Source: Pustulibacterium marinum (GTDB lineage Bacteria > Bacteroidota > Bacteroidia > Flavobacteriales > Flavobacteriaceae). Taken from it: a stretch of 64,000 bases of DNA. Of this stretch, positions 25,325 through 35,017 are shown piece after piece (the first letter of the stretch is position 1; every line of letters starts with the position of its first letter). The stretch lies in contig NZ_FPBK01000001.1 of assembly GCF_900116665.1 (NCBI RefSeq), positions 890,112 to 954,111 of the forward strand. Reading direction: 5' to 3'. The notes under the pieces are model-generated. The model was not told the origin of the DNA. It made no database searches and was given only the letters and a program-made list of their open reading frames with translations. The translations under genes and the position numbers were made by a program.

Positions 25325-26008
25325 TTAAATAAAATAAGCTGTTATAATTCCTAATACAATAACAATAAGTTTGCTAATATTAAATTTATGATTTTCTGAA
25401 CTTTCAAATAAAATAACGGTGGCAATATGCAGTAAAACACCAATTACCAATGCAGAAATATAATGTTGATAGGTTGAAGCAAAAGGTAAACATGTGCTTA
25501 AAAATGTACCTATGGGGGTCATTAAAGAGAATAAAATTAAGAACCCTGCAATTTTTGGTTTGCTGATTTTAGACTCTAAAAAGAAAGTACTTAGTATAAT
25601 AGCTACTGGGAGTTTATGAATAATAATTCCCCAAACTAACATTTCATGGTCGTGCAGCGGAAAACCCTCTAGCATGGCATGAATACTTAGGCTAATAAAA
25701 AGTAGCCATGGAAATGAATTAGATTTTTTGTTTAAATGAACATGGCCGTGTTCTGCACCTTTTGAGAAAAATTCTAAAAAGATTTGCATTAAAATACCAA
25801 TCATAATAAATAATCCCATGGTTTTAGGATTTTCATTGGTATGAAGGTCATGGTAAATTTCTGGTAATAAAGAAAAAGCCGTTAACGATAACAAAAAAGC
25901 TCCGCTAAAGGCCAACAAAAGTTTCAAGTTTCGTTGGTTTTGAGGCTTTATAATGATGACAAACAGAAAGCCCAGCAGTACCGAAGCAATGGGTAAAATA
26001 TAGTTCAT
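25325..26008 (-). CDS. ZIP family metal transporter
   Basis: Divalent metal (zinc or iron) uptake protein of the ZIP family, 227 residues with about eight membrane segments. The binuclear metal site is visible as SIHAMLEGFPLHDHE and GIIIHKLPVAIILSTFFLE, with a His-rich loop (GAEHGHVHLNKK) between helices 3 and 4. It lies 4 bases after the methyltransferase gene and 9 before DUF4268. Confidence 0.9.
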   Translation of the reverse strand: MNYILPIASVLLGFLFVIIIKPQNQRNLKLLLAFSGAFLLSLTAFSLLPEIYHDLHTNENPKTMGLFIMIGILMQIFLEFFSKGAEHGHVHLNKKSNSFPWLLFISLSIHAMLEGFPLHDHEMLVWGIIIHKLPVAIILSTFFLESKISKPKIAGFLILFSLMTPIGTFLSTCLPFASTYQHYISALVIGVLLHIATVILFESSENHKFNISKLIVIVLGIITAYFI

Positions 26009-26012
26009 GCTA

Positions 26013-26774
26013 TTATTTAAAGATCATTATTAATCGTTCGGAATTTTCACTATCGAATTTTGAAAGTTTATAATCTCCGAAAATATCTAGAAGATATATG
26101 TCGGCTTTTTCAAATAACCTTTCAAAATCTTTTAAATTCATGGCTTTTACTCTTTCGGTAAAATGTTGTGGTTTTCCTTCGAACTCAAAAATGATCTCTT
26201 TGTAAATATAATTGTCTTTGAAATACTTTTGAATGTGAAAATCGATGCCTTCTACTGTTTTTGTTTCATTAGGAACCAAATTGTTAATCACCCAATTTAC
26301 ATTCATAAAATCAATAACACCAAATCCAGTTTTGTTTAAATTGGCCTTAAAAGCTTTTAGAGCGTTAAGATTGTCTTTATCTTCTTCAAAATAACCAAAG
26401 CTGGTAAACAGGTTAAAAACGGCATCAAACTGCTTAGGAAAGATCTCGCACATGTCGTGCAACTGAAACTTCAACGTGGGATTTTCGTATTTTTTAGCAT
26501 ACTGAATACTTTTTTCTGAAATGTCAATTCCAGTAACATTGTACCCAAGTGAATTAAGATATATACTATGCCTGCCACGCCCACAAGCAACATCTAAAAT
26601 ACTGCCTTCTTCGGGTAGGTTTAGGTAGCTGGTTATTTTATCCATAAAAACCCGAGCCTCTTGGTAGTCATGGCCTTTGTACAACAAATGATAAAAATCG
26701 GTGTTGAACCAATTGGAATACCAATGATCTTTGGTTTCGTTGTGTAAAGGAGTAGCTTTTCTTTTTAGAGGCAT
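26013..26774 (-). CDS. Class I SAM-dependent methyltransferase
   Basis: A 253-residue cytoplasmic methyltransferase. SAM-binding motif I ILDVACGRGRHSIYLNSLG is followed by VTGIDISEKSI (motif II Asp) and FDAVFNLFTSFGYF (motif IV region). Substrate is not recognisable; the overall pattern is of the small-molecule type. The start is ATG 26774 (MPLKRKATPLHNE); an in-frame ATG eight codons upstream is less likely. Divergent from the rRNA methyltransferase gene. Confidence 0.85.
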   Translation of the reverse strand: MPLKRKATPLHNETKDHWYSNWFNTDFYHLLYKGHDYQEARVFMDKITSYLNLPEEGSILDVACGRGRHSIYLNSLGYNVTGIDISEKSIQYAKKYENPTLKFQLHDMCEIFPKQFDAVFNLFTSFGYFEEDKDNLNALKAFKANLNKTGFGVIDFMNVNWVINNLVPNETKTVEGIDFHIQKYFKDNYIYKEIIFEFEGKPQHFTERVKAMNLKDFERLFEKADIYLLDIFGDYKLSKFDSENSERLIMIFK

Positions 26775-26818
26775 ATAATCTTTTCTTTCTGCAAACAATT
26801 AATCTTGCAAATTTACTG

Positions 26819-26826
26819 TATTTTTG
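26819..26826 (+). promoter_or_regulatory. -7 element TATTTTTG upstream of rlmL-like gene
   Basis: A consensus TAnnTTTG element; transcription would start near 26832. This places the in-frame ATG at 26824 inside the promoter and supports the start at 26872. Confidence 0.55.
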
Positions 26827-26871
26827 CCGAACACGAGTAACAGGAACACTGATTTTAGAATACCTAAGAAT

Positions 26872-28044
26872 ATGGCGAATAATTATAAAATGTTGGCAAA
26901 AACCTTATTTGGTTTTGAAGATTTATTAGCAACTGAGTTGAGAAATTTGGGAGCAATAAATGTTGAAAAAGGAGTGCGAAGCGTTTCTTTTGAAGGCGAT
27001 AAAGGGTTTATGTATAAAGCCAACCTTTGTTTAAGAACAGCCATAAAAATTCTAAAACCAGTTAAAACATTTATTGTTAGGTCTGAAGATGATTTGTACG
27101 CCAAAGTGTATGCTATGAATTGGGAGCGTTTTATGAATGTAAACAGTACGTTTGCTATCAACGCAACCTTGGCAGACAGTAGATTTACGCACGAAAAATA
27201 TGTAGCGTTAAAAACCAAAGATGCTATTGTAGATAAGTTTAGAGATACGCATGGCGAGCGACCTGATGTAGATACCAGACATCCAGATGTGCGTATTCAC
27301 ATTCACATTCAGCGCAATCAGGTAACTATTTCTTTAGACAGTTCGGGGAATTCTTTGCACCAACGTGGCTACAAAACCAGAACCAATATTGCGCCTATCA
27401 ACGAAGTATTAGCAGCAGGAATGTTGTTAATGAGTGGATGGGATGGTACTACAGATTTTATGGACCCAATGTGTGGTAGTGGAACTATGCTAGTAGAAGC
27501 AGCGATGATAGCGTGTAATATTCCGGCAAACATTAATAGAAAAGAGTTTGCTTTTGAAAAGTGGGGTGATTTTGATGAAGATTTGTTTGAAAAAATTGTT
27601 GAAAGCAGCTTGAAGAAAACCAGAGAATTTCATCATAAAATTATCGGCTATGATAAAGCACCTTCTGCGGTAATGAAAGCAAAAGACAACGTAGCCAATG
27701 CCAATCTTGCAGAATATATTACGGTAAAACAACAGAATTTCTTTGAAACCTATAAACATACCGAAGGTAAACTACACATGGTGTTCAACCCGCCATACGG
27801 TGAACGTTTGAATATTGATATGGAACGTTTTTACAAATCTATTGGAGATACGTTGAAACAGAATTATCCGGGAACCAATGCGTGGTTTATTACCTCAAAC
27901 CTTCCGGCATTGAAGTTTGTTGGCTTGAGACCTTCCAGAAAAATAAAACTTTTTAATGGTAAGTTAGAGAGTAGATTGGTACTTTTTGAAATGTATGAAG
28001 GAAGCAAAAAAGGAAAATATATGAATAATAAAAAAGAGGATTAA
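26872..28044 (+). CDS. THUMP-domain 23S rRNA guanine-N2 methyltransferase (RlmL N-terminal type)
   Basis: RNA methyltransferase of 390 residues: an N-terminal ferredoxin-like/THUMP region (about 1-150, FGFEDLLATELRNLGAINVEKG) and a Rossmann methyltransferase domain with LMDPMCGSGTMLVEAAMIA and the N2-guanine motif NPPYGERL. It corresponds to the RlmL half of E. coli RlmKL, which makes m2G2445; the exact position here is inference. It overlaps the next small gene by one base (TAATG). Confidence 0.9.
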   Translation: MANNYKMLAKTLFGFEDLLATELRNLGAINVEKGVRSVSFEGDKGFMYKANLCLRTAIKILKPVKTFIVRSEDDLYAKVYAMNWERFMNVNSTFAINATLADSRFTHEKYVALKTKDAIVDKFRDTHGERPDVDTRHPDVRIHIHIQRNQVTISLDSSGNSLHQRGYKTRTNIAPINEVLAAGMLLMSGWDGTTDFMDPMCGSGTMLVEAAMIACNIPANINRKEFAFEKWGDFDEDLFEKIVESSLKKTREFHHKIIGYDKAPSAVMKAKDNVANANLAEYITVKQQNFFETYKHTEGKLHMVFNPPYGERLNIDMERFYKSIGDTLKQNYPGTNAWFITSNLPALKFVGLRPSRKIKLFNGKLESRLVLFEMYEGSKKGKYMNNKKED

Positions 28045-28280
28045 TGAAGCCAAAACACAAAGCATTAGTATTTAATTTTTTGTCTTTCGCAGTCTTTTTT
28101 CTTGTGGCAAGATATATACTTTTAATGTTGATGGGAGAAGAGCAGCATATGGTAGTAGTGTTTATTGCTGCATTTGTTACCACCATTTTGAGCCCTAAAT
28201 TTTTTGTGATAAAAAAATCAGGGCGTGAAAAGGTTTTTATGAAAATATTATTGGTAAAAGAACCGAAAGAGATAGGCTAA
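28044..28280 (+). CDS. Hypothetical two-span membrane protein
   Basis: A 78-residue protein with two predicted membrane segments (about 8-29 and 36-55) and a basic C-terminus. Its start overlaps the stop of the rRNA methyltransferase gene (TAATG), so it is translationally coupled, and its stop overlaps the convergent DUF6048 gene by 4 bases. No family recognised. Confidence 0.7.
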   Translation: MKPKHKALVFNFLSFAVFFLVARYILLMLMGEEQHMVVVFIAAFVTTILSPKFFVIKKSGREKVFMKILLVKEPKEIG

Positions 28281-29050
28281 TCTTCTTCTGAATTTTTATC
28301 AAAATTAGGCTTTTTAGTTTTCTTGTAAAGTGGAATCAAATAAGAAATAGAGTAGTTGTAGCCAACCCCAAAAGAGCTGCCATCTGTCACTTTATTAAAT
28401 CCAGGGACCCAAAGATTGTCAAAGTTGCTAGGCTCTTTATCTGTAATCATCTTATTTAATCTTACAGAAGCTCCCATGTATACATTATGGAAAAGTTCTA
28501 CTTTTAAAGCCATAACAAGTTCAATCCAGTGAGCAGATAATCCACTATGCTCTCCGAGAATATCTTCGTTGGAGCCTGTGAGTAATTCTTCATTCCAAAA
28601 AGGATCGTTGGTAGAAGGAGTATAACTATTTATATTCTGACTGAAAGTGGAAAAACCATAACGAAACCCTGCACTTATGATGTTTTCCATACCGTACCAG
28701 TTGTTGTATGCATTCCAGTCAAAACCAGCTTTAATGTAGTTCCCTTTTGTTGTAAAGTTATACCAATCTTCATCAGTCGTTTTTTCTTCTGATCCAATTT
28801 CGCCGGCCAAATACCAACGATGTGATAATCTATAATCGGCAACAATTTCTAAGCCTTGGTAATTATCATCAGTAAAAGATCTTACAAGTCTGGCAATATC
28901 AATTCCTGCTCTTAAACCATATCTTTGGTCATAGGAAACAGAATCTGTTTTAGTCTCTGCAGTTTCTTCTTTAGCTGTTTGATTTTGCGCTAAAAGCGAT
29001 AATGAACAAAAAATATTAATGATAAATATATACGTGCGCAGCTGTTTCAT
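28277..29050 (-). CDS. DUF6048 family outer-membrane-like protein
   Basis: A 257-residue exported protein with a signal peptide (about 1-22, ending LLAQN). Its beta-strand-rich body matches DUF6048 (YGLRAGIDIARLVRSF, then LEIVADYRLSHRWYLAGEIG and NYIKAGFDWNAY). The repeated amphipathic strands suggest a small outer-membrane barrel. It overlaps the upstream DUF6452 gene by 35 bases in another frame. The two families travel together in Flavobacteriia; function is unknown. Confidence 0.82.
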   Translation of the reverse strand: MKQLRTYIFIINIFCSLSLLAQNQTAKEETAETKTDSVSYDQRYGLRAGIDIARLVRSFTDDNYQGLEIVADYRLSHRWYLAGEIGSEEKTTDEDWYNFTTKGNYIKAGFDWNAYNNWYGMENIISAGFRYGFSTFSQNINSYTPSTNDPFWNEELLTGSNEDILGEHSGLSAHWIELVMALKVELFHNVYMGASVRLNKMITDKEPSNFDNLWVPGFNKVTDGSSFGVGYNYSISYLIPLYKKTKKPNFDKNSEED

Positions 29051-29537
29051 CTAGAACTTCGTTATTTTCTATAGTTACATTAAATATCCAGTTATCATCA
29101 TCTTCTTCAAGCTCGTCGGCAAGTTCGCTGTAATTAACTTTGTAGCCACATGCTCTGGATACATACAATTCGTTTCTAACATAGTTGAAGGTGAGTGTAT
29201 CAGCATTTCCACTAATAGTCCCATCATCTTCAACTCCGTAATTGGTATGAAAAATAAAAGTAGTACTGTCTTCCAAAGTTTTTAGAGGAATTAAAATACT
29301 GTCCACATTTGAGATCACGGTTTCTGCATCGCTGAGATATACCGCATTCCCATCTAAATCGCTCACACGAAGATTTGTAACATCTAAAGTTTGGTCATAA
29401 TCTGTCTGATCGTAAAATCTGACTATTAATCTAGGTGTAACGGCATCTACACATATGTCATCTTTTTCACAACTATAAAAACCGAATATGGAGATAATAG
29501 CTGTGATCAATATTCCAATCGTAAATTTAAATTTCAT
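29016..29537 (-). CDS. DUF6452 family lipoprotein
   Basis: A 173-residue lipoprotein with a signal peptide and lipobox ending at Cys23 (IFGFYSCEKDDIC), followed by CVDAVTPRLIVRFYD, typical of DUF6452. Extracytoplasmic, probably outer-membrane anchored and working with the DUF6048 barrel encoded next. It lies 6 bases after rlmD on the same strand. Function unknown. Confidence 0.82.
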   Translation of the reverse strand: MKFKFTIGILITAIISIFGFYSCEKDDICVDAVTPRLIVRFYDQTDYDQTLDVTNLRVSDLDGNAVYLSDAETVISNVDSILIPLKTLEDSTTFIFHTNYGVEDDGTISGNADTLTFNYVRNELYVSRACGYKVNYSELADELEEDDDNWIFNVTIENNEVLDETAAHVYIYH

Positions 29538-29543
29538 ACTATG

Positions 29544-30956
29544 TTATCTTTTTTCTAAAAGTACCACATTCTCCACGTGATGTGTTTGTGGAAACATGTC
29601 TACAGGTTGTACTTTGGCAACTTTGTAAACAGCATCCATCAACGCGAGATCACGTGCTTGCGTAGCGCTATTACAACTAACATATACTACTTTTTCTGGA
29701 GCAATGTTTAAAATTTGTTGCACCACATCTTTATGCATTCCATCTCTTGGTGGATCTGTAATAATAACGTCTGGAGTTCCATTATCTTCTATGAATTGTG
29801 CATTAAATACATTTTTCATATCTCCAGCATAAAATACACAGTTGTCAATATTGTTAAAAGCAGCATTTGCTTTAGCATCTTCAATAGCTTCTGGAACGGC
29901 TTCTACACCAACTACTTTTTTAGCTTTTTTAGCTACAAATTGTGCAATAGTACCTGTTCCTGTATACAAATCGTATACCAATTCTTCTCCGGTTAATCCT
30001 GCAAAATCACGAGTGATTTTATATAACTCGTAAGCTTGTTCTGAATTCGTTTGATAAAATGACTTCGCATTGATCTTGAATTTTAAACCTTCCATTTCCT
30101 CAAAAATATGATCACGACCAGCATAGCAAATCACTTCTTGATCATAAATAGTATCATTTGCTTTTCCATTGATCACATATTGTAGCGAGGTAATTTCAGG
30201 GAATTTATCCTTCATGAAATCAAGTAATAGCTCTCTTTTTGCGCTGTCTTCTTGAAAAAACTGAATAAGAACCATGATCTCACCTATAGATGTGGTTCTA
30301 ATCATCATGGTTCGTAAAATACCAGTGTGGTTTCTTGCGTTGAAGAAATCAATATCATTTTGAGTAGCAAATTCTTTAACAGTATTTCTAATCGCATTTG
30401 ACGGATCTTGTTGTAACCAACATTTGTCTATGTCTAAGATCTTATCCCAAGCTCCTGGAATATGAAAGCCAAGAGCATTTCTATTATCAATTTGGGTATC
30501 GCTTTCAATTTCCTCTTTGGTCAACCATCTAGCGTCCGAAAAAGAAAATTCCATTTTATTTCGGTAGAAATATTGTTTCTCAGACCCTGAAATAGGAGTA
30601 GTTTCTGGTAACTCAATTTTCCCTAAACGTGTAAGGTTGTTAATTACCTCTTTCTGCTTAAAGAAAAGTTGATCTTCATACTTCATATGTTGCCATTTAC
30701 AACCTCCACAAACACCAAAATGTTCACACACAGGTTCCGTTCTTCTTTCAGAAAGGGTGTGGAATTTTATAGCATCACCTTCGTAATACGCGGTTCGTTG
30801 TTTTGTTGTTTGCACATCTACCACATCACCAGGAATAGCATTTTTTAGAAATATAACTCTTCCATCTGGTGCCTTGGCAACACTTTTTCCTTTTGCTCCG
30901 GCATCTACCACAGCAATATTTTCAAATATCTTTCGGTTGTTTTTCTTTCTACCCAT
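29544..30956 (-). CDS. rlmD: 23S rRNA (uracil-C5)-methyltransferase, RlmD/RumA type
   Basis: SAM-dependent methyltransferase forming m5U in 23S rRNA. 470 residues: an N-terminal TRAM domain (about 10-65), [4Fe-4S] cysteines CEHFGVCGGCKWQH near 75-88, SAM motif LVYDLYTGTGTIAQF, ITDPPRDGMH, and the catalytic Cys in VVYVSCNSATQARDL. I start at ATG 30956 (MGRKKNNRKIFEN); an upstream ATG at 30989 is rejected because a -7 element TATTTTTG lies between (30968-30961). That element sits only 4 bases before the chosen ATG, so the mRNA may have little or no leader. Confidence 0.93.
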   Translation of the reverse strand: MGRKKNNRKIFENIAVVDAGAKGKSVAKAPDGRVIFLKNAIPGDVVDVQTTKQRTAYYEGDAIKFHTLSERRTEPVCEHFGVCGGCKWQHMKYEDQLFFKQKEVINNLTRLGKIELPETTPISGSEKQYFYRNKMEFSFSDARWLTKEEIESDTQIDNRNALGFHIPGAWDKILDIDKCWLQQDPSNAIRNTVKEFATQNDIDFFNARNHTGILRTMMIRTTSIGEIMVLIQFFQEDSAKRELLLDFMKDKFPEITSLQYVINGKANDTIYDQEVICYAGRDHIFEEMEGLKFKINAKSFYQTNSEQAYELYKITRDFAGLTGEELVYDLYTGTGTIAQFVAKKAKKVVGVEAVPEAIEDAKANAAFNNIDNCVFYAGDMKNVFNAQFIEDNGTPDVIITDPPRDGMHKDVVQQILNIAPEKVVYVSCNSATQARDLALMDAVYKVAKVQPVDMFPQTHHVENVVLLEKR

Positions 30957-31095
30957 AGCGCAAAAATAGAATCTTTTCTTTACAAACATATCATTTGCAA
31001 GGGCAGAATTATTCTGAATTTGAATTCTGTATAGAAATGTTCATATTTTAGAAATGGTCTTAAATTTAGTAACTTGCAGCAATTGGCTAAAAAGG

Positions 31096-31149
31096 ATGAT
31101 TTCTCTCCTGAAAAAAGAAGGAATAAAAGATGTTTTACGTAAAAATTAA
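31096..31149 (+). CDS. Possible 17-codon leader ORF before ornithine aminotransferase
   Basis: A short frame encoding MISLLKKEGIKDVLRKN ends 6 bases before the rocD start. A -7-like TAACTTGC at 31070-31077 would start a transcript near 31083, making this the first AUG. It is basic and may be a translated leader or upstream ORF. There is no homology evidence. Confidence 0.3.
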   Translation: MISLLKKEGIKDVLRKN

Positions 31150-31155
31150 ATTTGA

Positions 31156-32400
31156 ATGTCAGTTTTAGAAAAGATCACTTCGCAAGATGCAATTGATTTA
31201 GAAAATAAATATGGAGCTCATAACTATCACCCACTTCCGGTTGTTTTAAGCAAAGGAGAAGGAGTGTATGTTTGGGATGTAGAAGGTAAAAAGTATTTTG
31301 ATTTTCTATCGGCATATTCAGCAGTAAATCAAGGACATTGTCATCCACATATTATTAACGCCTTGACAGAGCAGGCGAAAACATTGACCTTAACTTCAAG
31401 AGCTTTTTATAATGATGTTCTTGGGAAGTATGAAAAGTTTGCAACTCAGTATTTTGGTTTTGATAAAATGCTACCTATGAACACTGGGGCAGAAGCCGTA
31501 GAAACTGCTATTAAATTGTGTAGAAAGTGGGCGTATGAGAAAAGAGGTATAGCAGAGCATGAAGCACAAATTATTGTTTGCGAAAATAATTTTCATGGTA
31601 GAACAACTACTATTATTTCGTTTTCTAACGATGAAGATGCAAGGAAAAATTTTGGGCCTTATACACCAGGATTTATAAAAATACCATACGATAATACCGA
31701 AGCTTTAGAAAAAGCTTTAACTGAAAATGCCAATGTTGCGGGATTTTTGGTAGAACCTATTCAAGGGGAAGCAGGAGTTTATGTGCCGACAGAAGGCTAT
31801 TTAGCCAAAGCAAAAGAACTGTGTGAAAAGCACGGCGTACTTTTTATTGCTGATGAAGTACAAACGGGAATAGCAAGAACAGGTAAATTACTTGCTGTTC
31901 AACATGAAAATGTAACTCCGGATATTCTTATTCTTGGAAAAGCCTTGAGCGGAGGTGTATATCCTGTGAGTGCTGTATTAGCGAATGACACTATCATGGA
32001 AGTGATTAAACCTGGTCAACATGGTTCTACTTTTGGTGGGAATCCGGTTGCAGGAGCTGTTGCTGTTGCTGCTTTAGAAGTTATAGAAGAAGAAAAATTA
32101 GCTGAAAATGCTGAGAATCTTGGGAAGTTATTCAGAGGAGAATTGAATAAGTATATTGAAACTTCTTCAATTGTAAATTTAGTTAGAGGTAAAGGATTGT
32201 TAAACGCAATTTTGATTAATGATACTGAAGATAGTTCTACTGCTTGGGATATTTGTGTTGCGCTAAAAGAAAACGGTCTATTAGCAAAACCAACTCATGG
32301 AAACATCATTCGTTTTGCCCCACCATTAGTAATGAATAAAGAACAATTATTAGAATGTGTTGCTATTATTATCAAAACACTAAAAGCATTTGAAAAATAA
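31156..32400 (+). CDS. rocD: Ornithine aminotransferase
   Basis: PLP enzyme transferring the delta-amino group of ornithine to 2-oxoglutarate, giving glutamate semialdehyde for arginine/proline metabolism. 414 residues with N-terminal [55 protein letters not shown] and the PLP Lys262 in [17 protein letters not shown]. All class III aminotransferase motifs are present. It is followed by a perfect palindromic terminator. Confidence 0.96.
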   Translation: MSVLEKITSQDAIDLENKYGAHNYHPLPVVLSKGEGVYVWDVEGKKYFDFLSAYSAVNQGHCHPHIINALTEQAKTLTLTSRAFYNDVLGKYEKFATQYFGFDKMLPMNTGAEAVETAIKLCRKWAYEKRGIAEHEAQIIVCENNFHGRTTTIISFSNDEDARKNFGPYTPGFIKIPYDNTEALEKALTENANVAGFLVEPIQGEAGVYVPTEGYLAKAKELCEKHGVLFIADEVQTGIARTGKLLAVQHENVTPDILILGKALSGGVYPVSAVLANDTIMEVIKPGQHGSTFGGNPVAGAVAVAALEVIEEEKLAENAENLGKLFRGELNKYIETSSIVNLVRGKGLLNAILINDTEDSSTAWDICVALKENGLLAKPTHGNIIRFAPPLVMNKEQLLECVAIIIKTLKAFEK

Positions 32401-32421
32401 AAGGAGTAAATTCCATTTAAT

Positions 32422-32463
32422 AAAAAGTAAAAGCCACTCTGTACAGAGTGGCTTTTACTTTTT
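32422..32463. terminator. Perfect 42-base palindromic bidirectional terminator
   Basis: A fully symmetrical palindrome (21-base arms, centre GT|AC at 32442/32443; core GCCACTCTGT/ACAGAGTGGC) with A and T tracts. It ends rocD and, reaching into its stop codon, the convergent CCC-motif gene. Confidence 0.85.
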
Positions 32464-32794
32464 AAGCTTGTTGCATTTCTAAAATTTGGCGTTGCAATTC
32501 ATCTGGGTTTTGTAATGTTTCCCAACCGAAATAAGCAATTATAAAAATAATATAGCCGATAAATATTATATTTAATACAATACCTATAATGGCCATTATT
32601 TTTCCGGCTTTTACATTTCCATATCCCGTGTATAATTCAGGATTTCCTTTGTACAGTTTCGTGGCACTTGTTGCAAGTACTATTGCTACAATAGCGCAAA
32701 TGAGACCTACGATTCCGTAGCAACAGCACGTTAAGATAGATATAATTCCTAATACTAGAATTAAAGTTGAGTTTGGTAGTTTTTGTTGTTCCAT
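32462..32794 (-). CDS. CCC motif membrane protein
   Basis: A 110-residue membrane protein with two long hydrophobic regions: about 9-42 including TCCCYG, the CCC motif that names this Bacteroidota family, and about 68-90. The family resembles DUF4190-type two-span proteins and has no known function. It follows the DUF2752 gene by 10 bases, a pairing common in this lineage. Confidence 0.82.
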   Translation of the reverse strand: MEQQKLPNSTLILVLGIISILTCCCYGIVGLICAIVAIVLATSATKLYKGNPELYTGYGNVKAGKIMAIIGIVLNIIFIGYIIFIIAYFGWETLQNPDELQRQILEMQQA

Positions 32795-32804
32795 AAAAAA
32801 TAGA

Positions 32805-33104
32805 TTAGATATGTATGATTTTCATTTTAATAAGATAGCTAATAATAATCACTAATACATTAATACATATAAGTAGATTTCTGACTATTATTAGTTGTTT
32901 TGAGTTATTAAAAATTCCAAAGACTAAAGTGAGACCAAGTAATAGTAACGTGTAAATAGCTGGATACATGTGAAAAGCTTCTTCAAATTTACCTTGAAAA
33001 AGTAGTACTGTAGCCCTTTGTGCTCCACAACCAGGGCAATCTATACCAAACATTTTTTTGTTCAAGCAAGGGAACATGTATTTGCTGAAATCTATTACAA
33101 GCAT
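32805..33104 (-). CDS. DUF2752 domain-containing membrane protein
   Basis: A 99-residue protein with the DUF2752 signature CPGCGAQRATVLLFQGKFEEAF near the N-terminus and two to three membrane segments. The CxxC pair suggests metal or redox chemistry, but function is unknown. It is probably co-transcribed with the CCC-motif protein. Confidence 0.85.
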   Translation of the reverse strand: MLVIDFSKYMFPCLNKKMFGIDCPGCGAQRATVLLFQGKFEEAFHMYPAIYTLLLLGLTLVFGIFNNSKQLIIVRNLLICINVLVIIISYLIKMKIIHI

Positions 33105-33132
33105 AATAGCAGATATGAATAAAACAAAAATA

Positions 33133-33163
33133 AAAAATCCTGATACATTGTATCAGGATTTTT
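33133..33163. terminator. Bidirectional intrinsic terminator
   Basis: AAAAATCCTGATAC (33133-33146) pairs with GTATCAGGATTTTT (33150-33163) around an ATT loop. On the minus strand it separates the T9SS cargo gene from DUF2752. Confidence 0.85.
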
Positions 33164-33186
33164 ATAAGATATTGTATATAGAAAGT

Positions 33187-34920
33187 TTAATTTCTAATTG
33201 AGATCTTTTTTGTAATAGATTGTCCAGCAACTGTATTTATAGTTACTAGGTAAACCCCTGTAGAAAGATTTGAAGTATTGAAAGTATACTCACTTTCCGT
33301 TCCTAAATCTAACTCATTAAAAATTCTTTTTCCAGAAATATCATGTAATACAACGGAGTTGAAGTTTAACGAATTTGGGTTTTTAATCAATAAAGATTTT
33401 GTACTATTGTTTTGATGAACTAATATGTCTGAAGAAGCAACAACTGGGTCAGTGCTTAAAGCAGAATTATCAGAGAATGTTACATAATATCTATCACCAA
33501 TGCTTGAACCATTTGTATTGAAAGTGAAACTTGTATCACCATTTATAGCATGGTATTCATCCAAAAGACTGTCATAGATATATAAATCTTGATCACTATT
33601 TGTATTTATATATTGTCCGATTAAAACTTCAAAACTCGTATTTCCATTGGAAATTAAGTGTAACGGAACAAGAATAGAACTATCATCATTGCTTACAAAT
33701 TGGATGGCATATGGATTTCCAAGAATATCAAATCCAGCATCGTTTTGTAAAGTAGAAGATAATGCACCATCAAATCCAAAATCATAGCCTAAAGTAGTGT
33801 TACCATCTACACCTAACATAAGATCTCTTGTATAGGTGTCATTAACAACTACCTGTAAAATGAATTTAGTATAATTGTTTGAAGTTTCTTCTGGAGTCGC
33901 TGTGGTATTATCGTTTGCTACTCTATAGAAAACAGAAGAACCTGCATTTTCTTGCATATATGCTCTGTGACTATTTTTGAAAGAGATAGTTCCTGTAGCA
34001 CTTCCTGTTACAGTAAATCCTTGTCCAATAGCTGCATACTGATAATCTGCATTTGTGTTACTTGATTGTCCATTACCTGAGCTAGAAACCAAGTTACCTG
34101 CACTATCATAAGAATTATAGGTAGCTTGAACGAAACCACCTGCTGGTGTATAAGTCGCATACCCTCCCAAGTAATCCGCTAAGTTGTGACTATTAACACT
34201 CATATCTTGCTGCCAAAAGTAGGCAGTAGCATTTACTTCAGTATTGTCCGAATCTGTTAAAAATGCATTCAAATCTAGCGCAGAAGGGTAAGGATTACCA
34301 ATTAAAACACCTTCGCCGTTTAGAACATTAATGTTTATAGTACCATTATTAGGGATGCCTCTAAAATCATATTCTTGATTTAGATTGTCTGTATCACTAG
34401 CGGAAGTGGCTACACCTTTCATAGTAAAACCATATCCAGGATCAACAGACCCAGCAGAACCTACATATACCCAGTTAGCGTAAGCTGTACCAGTGACATA
34501 TTTATAAATCCATGAACTGGAAATTGTTAATGGATCTGCGCTACCATTGTAACTAGTAGTGAATGCTGCAGAAGAACCTGTTGTGTCTGCGCTTCTTTCA
34601 AAAAGTACTTGGTTAGGAATAAAGGCAGAGCCTCCAGAAGCTTTTACCGGGCTGGACCAATAGTTATAAGAATATGACGTAGCATTACCTTCTTGAAGAA
34701 CCGAAATTGCACCATTTCCAGTGTTTGTAGAGTTAGATTCACCTTGTAATATTTGAGAACCATCTCTTAAATAAATATTTCCGTTAGACTCTAAATCAAT
34801 GTCTTGTTCAACAAAAACATAAGTGTCTTTAACGTAAATAAACGAGCCATCATCAACTCGTAATTGAGCGTGCGTTGCTAAAAGAGCAAAAAAGGATAAA
34901 AGTGTAAAAATTTTTTTCAT
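33187..34920 (-). CDS. Large T9SS-secreted cell-surface protein
   Basis: A 577-residue secreted protein. Signal peptide at about 1-18 (ending THAQ), a beta-rich body starting LRVDDGSFIYVKDTYVFV, several YNYWSSPV and GNPYPSALDLNAF segments typical of flavobacterial surface proteins, and a C-terminal type A sorting domain (about 500-577; VVLHDISGKRIFNELDLG to ITKKISIRN). No enzymatic motif is visible; probably structural or adhesive. Monocistronic with its own terminator. Confidence 0.85.
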   Translation of the reverse strand: MKKIFTLLSFFALLATHAQLRVDDGSFIYVKDTYVFVEQDIDLESNGNIYLRDGSQILQGESNSTNTGNGAISVLQEGNATSYSYNYWSSPVKASGGSAFIPNQVLFERSADTTGSSAAFTTSYNGSADPLTISSSWIYKYVTGTAYANWVYVGSAGSVDPGYGFTMKGVATSASDTDNLNQEYDFRGIPNNGTININVLNGEGVLIGNPYPSALDLNAFLTDSDNTEVNATAYFWQQDMSVNSHNLADYLGGYATYTPAGGFVQATYNSYDSAGNLVSSSGNGQSSNTNADYQYAAIGQGFTVTGSATGTISFKNSHRAYMQENAGSSVFYRVANDNTTATPEETSNNYTKFILQVVVNDTYTRDLMLGVDGNTTLGYDFGFDGALSSTLQNDAGFDILGNPYAIQFVSNDDSSILVPLHLISNGNTSFEVLIGQYINTNSDQDLYIYDSLLDEYHAINGDTSFTFNTNGSSIGDRYYVTFSDNSALSTDPVVASSDILVHQNNSTKSLLIKNPNSLNFNSVVLHDISGKRIFNELDLGTESEYTFNTSNLSTGVYLVTINTVAGQSITKKISIRN

Positions 34921-35017
34921 AATGAGCAGCGTGTAAAATTATACGAGCTTTACTTTTGTTTTTTTATTTTAGTTCTGGCGTAAATCCGTCATTTAATATA
35001 ACAAAAGTAATTGAAAT

